The notes under the pieces: generated by a model
The model's input: only the letters and a program-made list of their open reading frames with translations
The model's database searches: none
Told to the model about the DNA's origin: nothing
Position numbers and translations under genes: made by a program
Assembly: GCA_003563255.1 (NCBI GenBank)
Contig: PWSL01000411.1
Location: forward strand, 1 to 13,358
DNA length: 13,358 nucleotides
Source of the DNA: Desulfonatronospira sp.
GTDB taxonomy: Bacteria > Desulfobacterota > Desulfovibrionia > Desulfovibrionales > Desulfonatronovibrionaceae
Direction of reading: 5' to 3'
Shown: positions 1-7,674 of the stretch, piece after piece
Numbering within the stretch: the stretch's first letter is position 1
Layout of the letters: the number at the start of each line of letters is the position of its first letter

Positions 1-432
1 AAGGGTAACGATATGCTGTTTGGGATTCAGAATCTCAACATTGTGATTCGTCTGTATAAACCCAGCCTGAACAGGGCCTTTTTCATTGGCCACCAGCTTA
101 AGCTTCTGTGGTTCATCTTTGTTCATCCTGAATCTTACCTGCTTCAGGTTTAATACGATGTCGGTCACATCCTCCACTATTCCAGTGATGCTGGTGAACT
201 CGTGGGGTGCATTTTCTATTTTGACGGCAACAATGGCCGCTCCTTGCAAAGATGACAGCAGTATCCTTCGTAAAGCATTGCCGAGAGTGGTTCCAAAACC
301 TCTTTCCAGCGGTTCGCAGATAAATTTACCGTAATGTTCAGAGGACTTTTCATCCTTGTAGATCTGGTCCGGCCTTACTAAACTGGACCAGTTTCTGGTA
401 TTGATTAATTTCTCGTGGGTATGAATTATCAT
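1..432 (-). CDS. rpoA: RNA polymerase alpha subunit, N-terminal part (cut by window edge)
   Basis: The gene starts with ATG at 432 and stays open for 144 codons to the left edge, so only the N-terminal domain is seen. The alpha N-terminal domain dimerises and scaffolds assembly of beta and beta' in RNA polymerase. The protein begins [10 protein letters not shown] and carries the family hallmark [20 protein letters not shown] at about residues 43-62, the conserved dimerisation and assembly helix, followed by the [15 protein letters not shown] strand region. The start is supported by AGGGG about seven bases upstream and by the conserved distance to the hallmark. It lies 66 bases after rpsD, the usual alpha-operon order. 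The C-terminal DNA-binding domain and the expected following gene rplQ are outside the window. Confidence 0.97.
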   Translation of the reverse strand, partial: MIIHTHEKLINTRNWSSLVRPDQIYKDEKSSEHYGKFICEPLERGFGTTLGNALRRILLSSLQGAAIVAVKIENAPHEFTSITGIVEDVTDIVLNLKQVRFRMNKDEPQKLKLVANEKGPVQAGFIQTNHNVEILNPKQHIVTL

Positions 433-498
433 TGCCGCCCCTGTGCTCTAAAAATTCGGAAACACAAATACTATTAAACTGCTGCCGAACAGTCTTGG
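433..498 (-). other. rpsD–rpoA intergenic spacer
   Basis: These 66 AT-rich bases form the second longest gap in the cluster. On the minus strand a weak TTCGG (485-489) / CCGAA (455-459) pairing with a 25-base loop is followed by five T residues. That is too loose a stem to call a terminator, and rpoA follows with its own ribosome binding site. I see no convincing promoter. The extra length may hold an RNA processing site or only the rpoA leader. Confidence 0.35.
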
Positions 499-1125
499 TT
501 ATTTGGAATATAGCTCGACTATGAGCTGTTCGTTGATTGGAAAAGTAATATCTTCCCTGGTGGGCAGGGCCTTAACGGTTCCCTTGAATTCCTGGTCATT
601 GATTTCAAGCCAGTCGGGAGAACCCCTGCGGGCAAGAACATCCCTGGCTTCCTGGATTACAGGCATTTTTTTGCTCTTTTCAATGACGCCTATAACATCG
701 CCTTCCTTAAGTAAAATTGACGGCACATCCACCCTGATCCCGTTGATAAGGAAATGGCCGTGTCTGGCAAGCTGCCGGGCCTGGGCCCTGGAATTGGCGA
801 AACCCATGCGATAGACAACATTATCCAGCCTTCTTTCCAGCATCACCAGAAGGTTTGTTCCTGTTGCACCTTTTCTGGCATCCGCAATCTCAAAATATCT
901 TTTGAACTGACCTTCCAGCAAGCCATACATACGCCGTACCTTCTGCTTTTCCCTCAGCTGGAGAGCATAGTCACTGGATTTTTTTCTGGTCCTTCCATGT
1001 TCTCCCGGCGGGTAGGCTCTACGCTCATAAGCACATTTATCTGTGTAGCACCGGTCACCTTTCAACAAGAGTTTAGTCCCTTCCCTGCGGCAGAGCCTGC
1101 ACTTTGATTCTGTATACCTAGCCAA
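499..1125 (-). CDS. rpsD: 30S ribosomal protein S4, zinc-finger form
   Basis: S4 is a primary 16S rRNA binding protein that nucleates assembly of the 30S body; in some bacteria it also represses the alpha operon. The 208-residue product has the usual length. It begins MARYTESKC and has four cysteines, C9, C12, C26 and C31, in the C-x2-C ... C-x4-C pattern of the zinc-binding form. The S4 RNA-binding domain follows at about residues 97-160 ([20 protein letters not shown] onward, then [14 protein letters not shown]). The start codon is TTG. It is forced, because an in-frame TAA lies two codons upstream and MARY is the conserved N-terminus, and a full AGGAGG sits nine bases before it. The gene follows rpsK by 17 bases. 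Confidence 0.97.
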   Translation of the reverse strand: MARYTESKCRLCRREGTKLLLKGDRCYTDKCAYERRAYPPGEHGRTRKKSSDYALQLREKQKVRRMYGLLEGQFKRYFEIADARKGATGTNLLVMLERRLDNVVYRMGFANSRAQARQLARHGHFLINGIRVDVPSILLKEGDVIGVIEKSKKMPVIQEARDVLARRGSPDWLEINDQEFKGTVKALPTREDITFPINEQLIVELYSK

Positions 1126-1134
1126 AGCTTAAAA

Positions 1135-1140
1135 CCTCCT
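1135..1140 (-). promoter_or_regulatory. Strong Shine-Dalgarno for the TTG start of rpsD
   Basis: A perfect AGGAGG lies nine bases upstream of the TTG start of rpsD. It decides the start and probably offsets the weak initiation codon. Confidence 0.85.
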
Positions 1141-1142
1141 GA

Positions 1143-1532
1143 TTAAACACGGCGCCTTTTCGGCGGTCTGCATCCATTGTGGGGGATGGGGGTAATGTCA
1201 CGGATAAATGTCACCTTGAAGCCGGAAGAGTTGATGGCCCGCATGGCTGACTCCCTGCCTGCACCGGGTCCCTTGACCAGAATGCCGACTGTACGCATGC
1301 CGTTGTCGTGCGCAAGTCTGGCAGCTGTCTCAGCAGCTTTCTGGGATGCGAAAGGTGTGCCCTTACGGGACCCTTTAAAACCCACCATGCCGGAACTGGA
1401 CCAGGCTACTACATTTCCGGTCTGATCCGTGATGGTCACTGTGGTATTGTTGAAAGAAGCACTGATATGCACAATGCCCGTTGGAATATTTTTTTTCTCT
1501 TTCTTTTTCTTGGTTCTTTTGGGTTTTGCCAT
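1143..1532 (-). CDS. rpsK: 30S ribosomal protein S11
   Basis: S11 lies on the 30S platform next to the mRNA exit channel and contacts 16S rRNA near the Shine-Dalgarno helix. The 129-residue product has a basic N-terminal tail ([14 protein letters not shown]). The conserved core follows: [18 protein letters not shown], a [18 protein letters not shown] stretch and a [14 protein letters not shown] loop. The C-terminus [15 protein letters not shown] includes the conserved Asn-Gly pair known in the family to form isoaspartate. ATG at 1532 has GGAG at eight bases. The gene lies 14 bases after rpsM and 17 before rpsD, normal for the alpha block. Confidence 0.97.
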   Translation of the reverse strand: MAKPKRTKKKKEKKNIPTGIVHISASFNNTTVTITDQTGNVVAWSSSGMVGFKGSRKGTPFASQKAAETAARLAHDNGMRTVGILVKGPGAGRESAMRAINSSGFKVTFIRDITPIPHNGCRPPKRRRV

Positions 1533-1546
1533 CTATGTGTCTCCGG

Positions 1547-1915
1547 TTATTTCTTTTTCTTGATGGTCGTTTTCTTGGGTCCTTTGCGAATCCGGGCATT
1601 GGTGTGCGTACGTTGCCCCCTTACAGGCATGGACCTGCGATGCCTGAGCCCACGGTAAGACCCGATATCCATGAGGCGTTTAATGTCTGCATTTCTCTCC
1701 CGCCTTAAATCACCTTCAACCTTGTAATTATTTTCCAGTTCACTGCGGATGGTATTGACTTCTTCAGCACTCAAGGTGTCTGTTTTTTTGGTCCAGTCTA
1801 CTCCCGAAGCATCCAGAATCTTAAGAGCCGTGGTCCTGCCGATACCATAAATATAGGTCAGCGATATCCCGATTTTTTTCTTTTTGGGCAAATCAACCCC
1901 AGCTATCCTAGCCAT
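1547..1915 (-). CDS. rpsM: 30S ribosomal protein S13
   Basis: S13 is in the 30S head, makes inter-subunit bridges to 23S rRNA and L5, and its C-terminal tail touches the P-site tRNA. The reading frame is open upstream, but the conserved N-terminus [10 protein letters not shown] starts at ATG 1915, behind a G-rich GGGGGG Shine-Dalgarno, and gives the usual 122 residues. Visible features are the helix-two-turn-helix region with [14 protein letters not shown] at 21-34, the signature [16 protein letters not shown] at 88-103 and a lysine-rich tail ending KKTTIKKKK. It is the first gene of the alpha block and begins 13 bases after rpmJ, which leaves no room for the long S4-binding leader known from enteric bacteria. 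Confidence 0.97.
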   Translation of the reverse strand: MARIAGVDLPKKKKIGISLTYIYGIGRTTALKILDASGVDWTKKTDTLSAEEVNTIRSELENNYKVEGDLRRERNADIKRLMDIGSYRGLRHRRSMPVRGQRTHTNARIRKGPKKTTIKKKK

Positions 1916-1928
1916 TATCCCCCCGCTT

Positions 1929-2042
1929 CTAACCTTGTCTTTGTTTGTGACGCGGGTTGCTGCAAAGAATTCTAAGCACCCGCCTGCGTCTGACCACTTT
2001 ACACCTGGCACACATCTTTTTAACCGATGGCCTGACTTTCAT
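1929..2042 (-). CDS. rpmJ: 50S ribosomal protein L36, zinc-binding form
   Basis: This 37-codon gene encodes the smallest ribosomal protein. It begins [11 protein letters not shown] and ends [10 protein letters not shown], the full family consensus, with zinc ligands C11, C14, C27 and H32. L36 helps organise 23S rRNA helices near the base of the L7/L12 stalk. ATG at 2042 follows GGGGAG about eight bases upstream. It starts 15 bases after the map stop and ends 13 bases before rpsM. In E. coli rpmJ follows secY directly, whereas here map intervenes, as in Desulfovibrio-type clusters. Confidence 0.96.
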   Translation of the reverse strand: MKVRPSVKKMCARCKVVRRRRVLRILCSNPRHKQRQG

Positions 2043-2057
2043 TGTTGTTCTCCCCGA

Positions 2058-2828
2058 CTATTTATCCAAGGTGCTGAGTATCTCCGGGCCATCCTTGGTT
2101 ATGGCCACGGTATGCTCATAATGAGCCGCTAAACTTCTATCAGTTGTTCGGGCGGTCCATTTGTCCGCCATTATCTCCACCTGGTCAGAACCCAGTGACA
2201 ACATGGGCTCTATGGCCAGAACCATCCCTCTCTTTAGAGGAATTCCAGGCATCCTGGAGGGAACGAAATTGGGTAATTCCGGCTTTTCATGCAGACTGGA
2301 ACCAATACCATGTCCAACGAACCTTTTGATTATGGAGCAGCCGTTTTTTTGGGCATACATCTCTATAGCTGCAGATATATCATAAAGGTCGTTGCCGGAA
2401 CGGGCCTGCTTTATGCCCTGATGCAAGGCAGCTTCCGTCACCCGCATCAGCCTGTCTGCTTCCGGCTCCACCTGTCCTACAGCATAGGTTCTGGCGGAGT
2501 CGCCGAAAAAACCGCGGTGCTGCACCCCCATGTCGATGCTCAATATATCACCGGGCTTGAGTTCATCCTGGGTGGGAAAACCATGCACGACTACATCGTT
2601 TAGAGAACAGCACAGGGTATAAGGAAATCCCTGATAACCCTTAAACGCCGGCTTGACTTTGTATTCTTCACACATCTCATTGGCCCTTTCTTCCAGGGCC
2701 ATTGTACATATGCCGGGCTTTATGAGTGTTTCAAGTTCCTCCAGGATATGGGCTACAATCTGGTTGGCCTCTCTTAAAAGAGATATTTCATAGTCATTTT
2801 TTATAAAAATGCCCCGGAATTTTTTCAA
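2058..2828 (-). CDS. map: Methionine aminopeptidase, type I
   Basis: This cytosolic metalloprotease removes the initiator methionine from nascent proteins after deformylation when the second residue is small. The 256-residue product has the pita-bread fold ligands in order: D99 (SIDMG), D110 (FGDSARTY), H173 (VGHGIG), E207 (AIEPML) and E238 (HYEHT), plus the substrate-binding H82 (VVHG). This is the short type Ia form, with no N-terminal zinc finger and no type II insertion. The start is TTG at 2828, three bases after secY; no upstream ATG is available, and the next in-frame methionine (residue 43) would remove conserved N-terminal helix. GGGAAGG lies about nine bases upstream. Co-transcription with secY and ribosomal genes fits its place at the tunnel exit. 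Confidence 0.96.
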   Translation of the reverse strand: MKKFRGIFIKNDYEISLLREANQIVAHILEELETLIKPGICTMALEERANEMCEEYKVKPAFKGYQGFPYTLCCSLNDVVVHGFPTQDELKPGDILSIDMGVQHRGFFGDSARTYAVGQVEPEADRLMRVTEAALHQGIKQARSGNDLYDISAAIEMYAQKNGCSIIKRFVGHGIGSSLHEKPELPNFVPSRMPGIPLKRGMVLAIEPMLSLGSDQVEIMADKWTARTTDRSLAAHYEHTVAITKDGPEILSTLDK

Positions 2829-2831
2829 ACC

Positions 2832-4145
2832 CTAGCGCCTTCCCTTTATCCTGGTTTTGGTCATCAATCCTTCATAGTGCCTGGATATCAGATGCGACTG
2901 GAATTGCGACATTGTGTCCATGGCGACGACCACCACAATCAGTAGTGCGGTGCCGCCATAGTAAAACGGAACGTTGAATTCCTTGATCATAAAAACCGGC
3001 AATACGCATACAAGAGACAGGTATATCGAGCCGCTGAATGTCAGCCTGGAAAGCACGGCATCGATATATTCCTTGGTCCTGAGCCCTGGTCTGATTCCCG
3101 GTATAAAACCGCCCTGCTTTTTCAGGTTTTCCGCTATATCCTTGGGATCGAAAATTATGGCTGTATAAAAAAAACAGAAAAATATTATCAGAGCAACAAA
3201 TATCAAATTATACACCAGAGATTCCGGCTGGAGATTATTGGCCACGACCTCCAGAAATCCGGCCTGGGAAAAACTGGCTATGGTAGCCGGGAACATCAGA
3301 ATTGATGAGGCGAATATAGCCGGAATAACACCTGATGTATTAAGTTTCAGGGGCAGATGGCTGGTCTGTCCGCCATACATTTTGCGCCCCATCATGCGTT
3401 TGGCGTAATGGATGGGCAATCTGCGCTGACCTCTTTCCACAAAAACGATGAACAGAAGAACAAAGACAACTATGGCCATTACAAAGATACCCATGAATAC
3501 CGTCAGTTCTCCGGCGCTCAACAACTGGTATACATTAGCCAGGGCCCCGGGAAATCCCGCCACAATCCCGGCAAATATAATCAGCGATATGCCGTTGCCA
3601 AGACCTCTGGCTGTAATACGTTCACCCAGCCACATAATGAAAATGGTCCCTGTAGTCAGGGTAAAAACCGTGGTCAGCCGGAAGGCCCAGCCTCCCTCGA
3701 TTACCACTGAAGCCCCATCTGGACTGGTCATCTGCTCCAGGCCAATGGAGATGCCCATTCCCTGAACCAGAGTGATCATAACGGTTCCGTATCTGGTCCA
3801 CTGAGTGATTTTCTTTCTGCCGGCTTCGCCCTCATCCTTCTTCCACCTGGATAAAGTGGGACTGACAACAGTCAAAAGCTGCATAATAATCGATGCGGAA
3901 ATATAAGGCATAATGCCCAGGGCAAAAATAGAGAAATTTTTCAGACCGCCCCCGGCGAACATATCAAAAAGACCGAACAGGGTATGCTCGGCCCCTGCAA
4001 AAAACTCTGAAAGTGCCTGTCCGTCTATGCCCGGCAAAGGAATATGAACACCTATGCGGTATACCCCAAGTATAAAAAAGGTAAAAAGGACCTTGTTGCG
4101 CAGGTCCTTCAATCCTGATCCTCCAGTAGATGCTGGCTGTTTCAA
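2832..4145 (-). CDS. secY: Protein translocase subunit SecY
   Basis: SecY is the pore-forming inner-membrane subunit of the SecYEG channel for export and membrane insertion. The 437-residue product has the usual ten hydrophobic segments, roughly at 18-36, 67-95, 118-136, 154-173, 184-200, 215-236, 270-292, 313-332, 370-388 and 394-412. Hallmarks include LGIMPYISASIIMQLL in TM2, the cytoplasmic loop VERGQRRLPIHYAKR (236-250), LPLKLNTSGVIPAIFASS leading into TM7, and the C5 loop GGFIPGIRPGLRT (345-357) used for SecA and ribosome contact. It starts with TTG at 4145, four bases after rplO, with GGAAGGA about seven bases before; no ATG lies near. The product ends with a basic TRIKGRR tail. Neighbours rplO and map fit the spc block. 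Confidence 0.96.
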   Translation of the reverse strand: MKQPASTGGSGLKDLRNKVLFTFFILGVYRIGVHIPLPGIDGQALSEFFAGAEHTLFGLFDMFAGGGLKNFSIFALGIMPYISASIIMQLLTVVSPTLSRWKKDEGEAGRKKITQWTRYGTVMITLVQGMGISIGLEQMTSPDGASVVIEGGWAFRLTTVFTLTTGTIFIMWLGERITARGLGNGISLIIFAGIVAGFPGALANVYQLLSAGELTVFMGIFVMAIVVFVLLFIVFVERGQRRLPIHYAKRMMGRKMYGGQTSHLPLKLNTSGVIPAIFASSILMFPATIASFSQAGFLEVVANNLQPESLVYNLIFVALIIFFCFFYTAIIFDPKDIAENLKKQGGFIPGIRPGLRTKEYIDAVLSRLTFSGSIYLSLVCVLPVFMIKEFNVPFYYGGTALLIVVVVAMDTMSQFQSHLISRHYEGLMTKTRIKGRR

Positions 4146-4149
4146 GCTC

Positions 4150-4596
4150 TTATCCTTCCAGGGATTTAATTTGTCCGCCGGCGTTCTGGATTTTTTGAGC
4201 CGCGGACTTGCTGAATTTGTGGGCTGTTACCTGTAAAGAAATATTGATGTCCCCATTTCCCAGTATTTTTACCGGACGGTTGTTTGAAGCAAGTTTTTTT
4301 GCGTAAAAGTCCTGCGGGGTTATCTCGGAGGCATCCGGGAAATGGAGCATTAACTGATCCAGGTTGATGGTGCAGTACTCCTCGCGAAACCTGTTCTTGA
4401 AACCCCTCTTGGGGAGCCGCCTGGACAATGGCATCTGGCCGCCTTCGAAATGACCCGGAATGCTGGCACCGGCTCTGGACTTCTGTCCCTTATGGCCCTT
4501 TCCGCTGGTCTTACCTTTGCCGCTGCCATTGCCTCTGCCCAGTCTCTTGGAGGATTTATTTTCTTCAATAAAAGGATATAGTTCATGCAGGTTCAT
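4150..4596 (-). CDS. rplO: 50S ribosomal protein L15
   Basis: L15 is a late-assembling 50S protein that spans several 23S rRNA domains. The 148-residue product begins MNLHELYPF and has the typical unstructured Gly/Lys-rich arm GRGNGSGKGKTSGKGHKGQK (20-39), then RAGASIPGHFEGGQMPLSRR and KRGFKN. The C-terminal globular part includes an LKILGNGDI-like VKILGNGDINISL strand and ends with KIQNAGGQIKSLEG. Its ATG overlaps the rpmD stop in a TAATG junction with one shared base, so the two genes are probably translationally coupled. GAGG lies ten bases upstream. Confidence 0.97.
   Translation of the reverse strand: MNLHELYPFIEENKSSKRLGRGNGSGKGKTSGKGHKGQKSRAGASIPGHFEGGQMPLSRRLPKRGFKNRFREEYCTINLDQLMLHFPDASEITPQDFYAKKLASNNRPVKILGNGDINISLQVTAHKFSKSAAQKIQNAGGQIKSLEG
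4153..4159 (-). promoter_or_regulatory. Shine-Dalgarno for the TTG start of secY
   Basis: GGAAGGA lies inside the last codons of rplO, seven bases from the TTG start of secY. The placement implies translational coupling and supports the TTG start. Confidence 0.7.
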
Positions 4597-4763
4597 TATG
4601 TTACTACCTCTACAAAGCTTTGAACTTTTTTGATCATGCCCTTTATGCTGGGATTGTCCTGCACTTCTAGAACCTGATTGGGCCGTTTAAAGCCCAGGGC
4701 TTTGAGTGTTTTTTTCTGTACAGGCTTTAACCCTATAAAGCTTTTCTTGAGTTTAATCTTCAT
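4596..4763 (-). CDS. rpmD: 50S ribosomal protein L30
   Basis: A short 55-codon gene fills the gap between rpsE and rplO. Reading the minus strand gives MKIKLKKSFIGLKPVQKKTL, then KALGFKRPNQ, and an end at SFVEVVT. This matches the L30 pattern: the basic IGLKPVQKKTLKALGF first helix, the strand VLEVQDNPSIKGMI, and a closing VEV strand. L30 binds 23S rRNA near the A-site finger. AGGAG lies about seven bases before the ATG. It starts 27 bases after rpsE, and its TAA shares a base with the rplO ATG. Length is normal for bacterial L30. Confidence 0.95.
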   Translation of the reverse strand: MKIKLKKSFIGLKPVQKKTLKALGFKRPNQVLEVQDNPSIKGMIKKVQSFVEVVT

Positions 4764-4790
4764 GCTGTTGCTCCTGCAATACCACTGTTA

Positions 4791-5285
4791 CTAGCGGGCG
4801 CTGGCATATTCAACACTTTGCCCGCGCAGATCTGAAATATGTCCGGGGCTTGTCATCTGGCTTAGACCTTCTACAGTGGCTTTAACGACATTATGCGGAT
4901 TGTTGGTGCCAATGGCCTTGGTCAGAATGTTTTTAACACCGGCAGCCTCCATTGCGGCGCGCACAGGTCCGCCTGCGATAATCCCGGTACCTTCACTGGC
5001 CGGCTTCAGAAGAACCCTGGCAGCACCATAGCGGCCGGTGACCTGAAAAGGAATGGTTGAACCGCTTAAGACCATTTTTACCATGTTTTTTTTAGCCTTT
5101 TCCGTGGCCTTCCTGATGGCTTCAGGAACCTGGTTGGCTTTGCCCAGCCCATAACCAATAGACCCATTGCCATCGCCTACCACCACCAGGGCGCTGAACC
5201 TGAATCTGCGACCGCCTTTGACCACCTTGGCTACTCTGTTCAAGTAAACAATTTTTTCTATAAGTTCCAATTCGTTTTGCTGCAT
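4791..5285 (-). CDS. rpsE: 30S ribosomal protein S5
   Basis: S5 sits on the solvent side of the 30S near the mRNA entry channel and influences decoding accuracy. The 164-residue product has the double-stranded RNA-binding-like N-terminal domain with [20 protein letters not shown] at 21-40 and [17 protein letters not shown], followed by the C-terminal domain [20 protein letters not shown], which carries the S8-contacting region. The ATG at 5285 has AGGGG eight bases upstream, and the GGGG overlaps the region just after the rplR stop. Spacing to rplR is 12 bases. Order L18–S5–L30–L15 is standard. Confidence 0.97.
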   Translation of the reverse strand: MQQNELELIEKIVYLNRVAKVVKGGRRFRFSALVVVGDGNGSIGYGLGKANQVPEAIRKATEKAKKNMVKMVLSGSTIPFQVTGRYGAARVLLKPASEGTGIIAGGPVRAAMEAAGVKNILTKAIGTNNPHNVVKATVEGLSQMTSPGHISDLRGQSVEYASAR

Positions 5286-5297
5286 GAATATTTCCCC

Positions 5298-5648
5298 TTA
5301 GAAGTTGAGACCGCCGGAACGTGCCGCATCAGCAAGTGCCTTTATCTGCCCATGGTAGTAGTAGCCGTTTCTGTCAAATACTACAGAAGATATATTCTGA
5401 CTTGCAGCCTTCTCCGCCAGCTTGGCTCCAACGCTTTTGGCGGTTTCTGAATTCAGACTGCCGAAATCTTCCAGGTGTTGCGTAGAACATGCCACCAACG
5501 TACGTGCCTGTGTGTCATCGATTAACTGGGCGTAGATGTGTCTGTTGGACCTGAACACGACAAGTCTGGGCCTGTCTGGAGTACCCCTGACTTTCTTGCG
5601 TATACGGAACTTGCGCTTGATCCTTCTTTGGTTTTTGGACAACTTCAT
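5298..5648 (-). CDS. rplR: 50S ribosomal protein L18
   Basis: L18 binds 5S rRNA and, with L5, docks it onto the central protuberance. The 116-residue product starts with a basic arm ([20 protein letters not shown]) followed by [20 protein letters not shown], which contains the family signature RPRLxVxRSxxHIYAQ. It continues with a [10 protein letters not shown] helix and [19 protein letters not shown], ending GGLNF. AGG lies about eight bases before the ATG. It is 11 bases downstream of rplF and 12 upstream of rpsE. Confidence 0.97.
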   Translation of the reverse strand: MKLSKNQRRIKRKFRIRKKVRGTPDRPRLVVFRSNRHIYAQLIDDTQARTLVACSTQHLEDFGSLNSETAKSVGAKLAEKAASQNISSVVFDRNGYYYHGQIKALADAARSGGLNF

Positions 5649-5659
5649 GCGACTACCTG

Positions 5660-6196
5660 TTATTTTTTACCGGACTTGCCGGCTTTTTGTTTAACAACTT
5701 CATTTTCATACCTGATACCCTTGCCTTTATAGGGCTCAGGCGGCCTGACCCGTCTGATGACTGCAGCAGTCTCACCCACAAGCTGTTTATCAATTCCGGA
5801 TAGTGTGATCCTGTTTTTTTCTACACTTCCTTCTACGCCCCTGGGCAACTGTATGCGGACAGGATGCGAAAAGCCGACGTTGAGAACCAGGGTGCTGCCC
5901 TGCAGATCCACCTTATAGCCGACCCCGATTACATCAAGTGATTTCCTGAACCCCTGGTGCACTCCCTGCACCGCGTTGTTGATAAGAGTCCTTCTCAGCC
6001 CCCACTGCTCTCTGGCCTTGATGCTGTCCTCAGCTTTGCTGACCTGCAGTGTCTGCCCCTCAATATTGATACTGACTCTGGGATCAAGATCCACGCTCAA
6101 TTCACCTTTGGGACCTTTAACTTTTATACTGGATGCCTGCTGAGTGATTTCAACACCCTGTGGAATTGTAATGGGCTCTATTCCTATACGTGACAT
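5660..6196 (-). CDS. rplF: 50S ribosomal protein L6
   Basis: L6 lies at the base of the L7/L12 stalk, near the sarcin-ricin loop and the GTPase factor site. The frame is open upstream, but the conserved start is [12 protein letters not shown] at ATG 6196, with GGAAGG at four to five bases; the product is then 178 residues, as expected. Two repeated beta-sandwich domains are visible: the first with [20 protein letters not shown], the second ending in the signature [18 protein letters not shown] at 151-168. A basic [10 protein letters not shown] tail closes it. The spacing is 10 bases after rpsH and 11 before rplR. Confidence 0.97.
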   Translation of the reverse strand: MSRIGIEPITIPQGVEITQQASSIKVKGPKGELSVDLDPRVSINIEGQTLQVSKAEDSIKAREQWGLRRTLINNAVQGVHQGFRKSLDVIGVGYKVDLQGSTLVLNVGFSHPVRIQLPRGVEGSVEKNRITLSGIDKQLVGETAAVIRRVRPPEPYKGKGIRYENEVVKQKAGKSGKK

Positions 6197-6206
6197 TTTT
6201 ACCTTC

Positions 6207-6587
6207 CTACCAGATCTCGCAGATAAGTTCACCGCCGACATTCTGCTTTAGAGCTTCCATGCCTTCCATAACGCCTTTGGATGTGGACACTATGCAGATG
6301 CCCATACCGTTTCGCACCAAGGGGATATCTGCAGCTTTGGAATATATCTTGCGCCCGGGCTTGCTGATTTTGTTCAATCCTCTGATTACCGGTTTGCTTC
6401 CACTGTATTTCAACCGTACCCTCAAATTTTTTTCATCTGATTTGTAATCCTGGATAAATCCTTTTTCGGCCATAATATCCAGGATAGCCTGCTTGCTTCT
6501 GCTTGATGGAATTTCCACCTCCCGATGCAGGGCTGTATGTGCGTTCCTTATACGGGTAAGCATATCTGCTATGGGGTCAACGGGCAT
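6207..6587 (-). CDS. rpsH: 30S ribosomal protein S8
   Basis: S8 is a primary binder of the central domain of 16S rRNA. In E. coli it is also the translational repressor of the spc operon, acting at the rplE start; I could not identify a matching mRNA site here by eye. The 126-residue product begins MPVDPIADMLTRIRNAHTAL, the conserved N-terminal helix. It ends with STSKGVMEGMEALKQNVGGE and ICEIW (101-126), including the conserved Ser-Thr-Ser-Lys-Gly RNA-contact loop. AGAGGA lies about eight bases from the ATG. It is 18 bases downstream of rpsN. Confidence 0.97.
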   Translation of the reverse strand: MPVDPIADMLTRIRNAHTALHREVEIPSSRSKQAILDIMAEKGFIQDYKSDEKNLRVRLKYSGSKPVIRGLNKISKPGRKIYSKAADIPLVRNGMGICIVSTSKGVMEGMEALKQNVGGELICEIW

Positions 6588-6605
6588 AATTCGTCCTCTC
6601 TGATT

Positions 6606-6791
6606 CTACCAGCTTGATTTTCTGACTCCGGGCAATTCTCCTGCCAGAGACATATTCCTGAAACATATTCTGCAAATCCCGAAGTGGCGCAAGAATGCAC
6701 GGGATCTGCCGCACAGTGGACACCGGTTGTAGCGCCTGGAAGAAAATTTCGGTTTTCTGTGCGCTTTTATCATTAAAGCCTTTCTAGTCAC
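6606..6791 (-). CDS. rpsN: 30S ribosomal protein S14, short zinc type (type Z)
   Basis: S14 assembles late into the 30S head next to S3 and S10. The 61-residue length and the four cysteines C24, C27, C40 and C43 (CPLC ... CRIC) mark the zinc-binding short form rather than the roughly 100-residue form of E. coli. The C-terminus [11 protein letters not shown] is the family consensus. The start codon is GTG at 6791, with a full AAGGAGG seven bases upstream that overlaps the rplE stop. The alternative ATG at codon 7 would shorten the protein below the type Z norm and lacks a good ribosome site. Confidence 0.96.
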   Translation of the reverse strand: MTRKALMIKAHRKPKFSSRRYNRCPLCGRSRAFLRHFGICRICFRNMSLAGELPGVRKSSW

Positions 6792-6798
6792 AACCTGT

Positions 6799-6805
6799 CC
6801 TCCTT
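6799..6805 (-). promoter_or_regulatory. Strong Shine-Dalgarno for the GTG start of rpsN
   Basis: AAGGAGG lies seven bases before the GTG start of rpsN and runs into the TAA stop of rplE. It decides the start and suggests coupling to rplE translation. Confidence 0.85.
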
Positions 6806-7343
6806 ACTTTTTAAAAGGCATGCCCAGCAGGGTAAGCAGTGTCTTGCCTTCTTTGTCGGTCTTTGCTGACGTGACAACGGTAATATTCATCCCCTTGGTC
6901 CGATCCACCTTGTCCAGACTTATTTCTGGAAAAATGGTCTGCTCTTTGATCCCCAGGGTGTAGTTGCCTCTGCCGTCCATGCCTCTGTCCGGCAGACCTC
7001 TGAAGTCCCGGACCCTGGGGAGCGCGATATTCAGAAGTTTGTCCAGAAAGGCCCACATACGGGCACGCCTCAGGGTCACAGTGCATCCGACAGGCATTCC
7101 TTCTCTTAACTTGAAGGCGGCAATGGATTTTTTGGCCCTGGTGATAACTGCTTTTTGACCGGCTATCAAGGATAACTCTTCTATTGCATCCTGGATGAGC
7201 TTGTTGTTCTGGCTTCCCTCTCCCAGGCCCATGTTAAGCGTTACTTTTTTAACCCTGGGAATCTGCATACTGGATTTGTAGTTGAATTCCTTGTGCAGTT
7301 TGGGGCTGATATCATCATTATAGTACTTCTGCAGCCTGAGCAT
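6804..7343 (-). CDS. rplE: 50S ribosomal protein L5
   Basis: L5 binds 5S rRNA, forms part of the central protuberance and bridges to S13. The 179-residue product has standard length. Visible landmarks are [40 protein letters not shown], the conserved [20 protein letters not shown] with [15 protein letters not shown], and the C-terminal [19 protein letters not shown] followed by LLTLLGMPF. The ATG at 7343 has GGAG about seven bases before it, 9 bases after rplX. Known biology places the S8 repressor site of E. coli at this gene's start, but nothing here lets me confirm it. Confidence 0.97.
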   Translation of the reverse strand: MLRLQKYYNDDISPKLHKEFNYKSSMQIPRVKKVTLNMGLGEGSQNNKLIQDAIEELSLIAGQKAVITRAKKSIAAFKLREGMPVGCTVTLRRARMWAFLDKLLNIALPRVRDFRGLPDRGMDGRGNYTLGIKEQTIFPEISLDKVDRTKGMNITVVTSAKTDKEGKTLLTLLGMPFKK

Positions 7344-7352
7344 CGTCCACTC

Positions 7353-7673
7353 CTAAAAATTTTCGTCACATTTCTTGCAGAAACGAACCTTTTCACCATC
7401 TTCAGTATTGCGAAAACCGGGCCTGGTGGGGTTAGCGCATGCATCACATACCAGCCTGAGATTTGATATGTGCACCGGAGCTTCTGCATCTTTTATTCCG
7501 CCCTGCTCCTGCTTGTAAGGATTAGGCTTTACATGCCGCTTGATCTTATTCAAACCCTCAACAAGCACCTTGCCTTTATTATGATAGATTTTTAGCACTT
7601 TTCCGACTTTGGTTTTATCCTTGCCGGATATAATCATTACTTTATCATTCTGCTTGATTTTCATCTTACTCAT
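7353..7673 (-). CDS. rplX: 50S ribosomal protein L24, four-cysteine form
   Basis: L24 starts 50S assembly by binding the 5' end of 23S rRNA and lines the tunnel exit. The KOW-type core is clear: [20 protein letters not shown] (5-24) and [17 protein letters not shown]. The 106-residue product ends in a zinc-ribbon-like C76-x2-C79 ... C99-x2-C102 unit (VCDAC ... FCKKC). The frame is open further upstream into rplN, but ATG 7673 gives the normal N-terminus and has AGAGG at nine bases. A second ATG at codon 4 (7664) is possible. It begins one base after the rplN stop. The metal role of the cysteines is inferred. Confidence 0.94.
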   Translation of the reverse strand: MSKMKIKQNDKVMIISGKDKTKVGKVLKIYHNKGKVLVEGLNKIKRHVKPNPYKQEQGGIKDAEAPVHISNLRLVCDACANPTRPGFRNTEDGEKVRFCKKCDENF

Positions 7674-7674
7674 C

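Noticed and set aside
86..334. Plus-strand open frame opposite rpoA
   Set aside because: It lies wholly antisense to the strongly conserved rpoA coding sequence and resembles no known family. The same holds for the other plus-strand frames opposite ribosomal genes.
455..489. TTCGG/CCGAA pairing followed by a T run between rpsD and rpoA as a terminator
   Set aside because: The stem has only five pairs with a 25-base loop, and rpoA follows in the same operon.
2058..2828. map as a cargo gene or foreign insertion in the ribosomal operon
   Set aside because: map beside secY is a common ancestral arrangement and its spacing matches its neighbours.
7353..7673. L24 as a fusion with an independent zinc-ribbon protein
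   Set aside because: A C-terminal four-cysteine unit is a known variant of bacterial L24 and the total length is within the family range.
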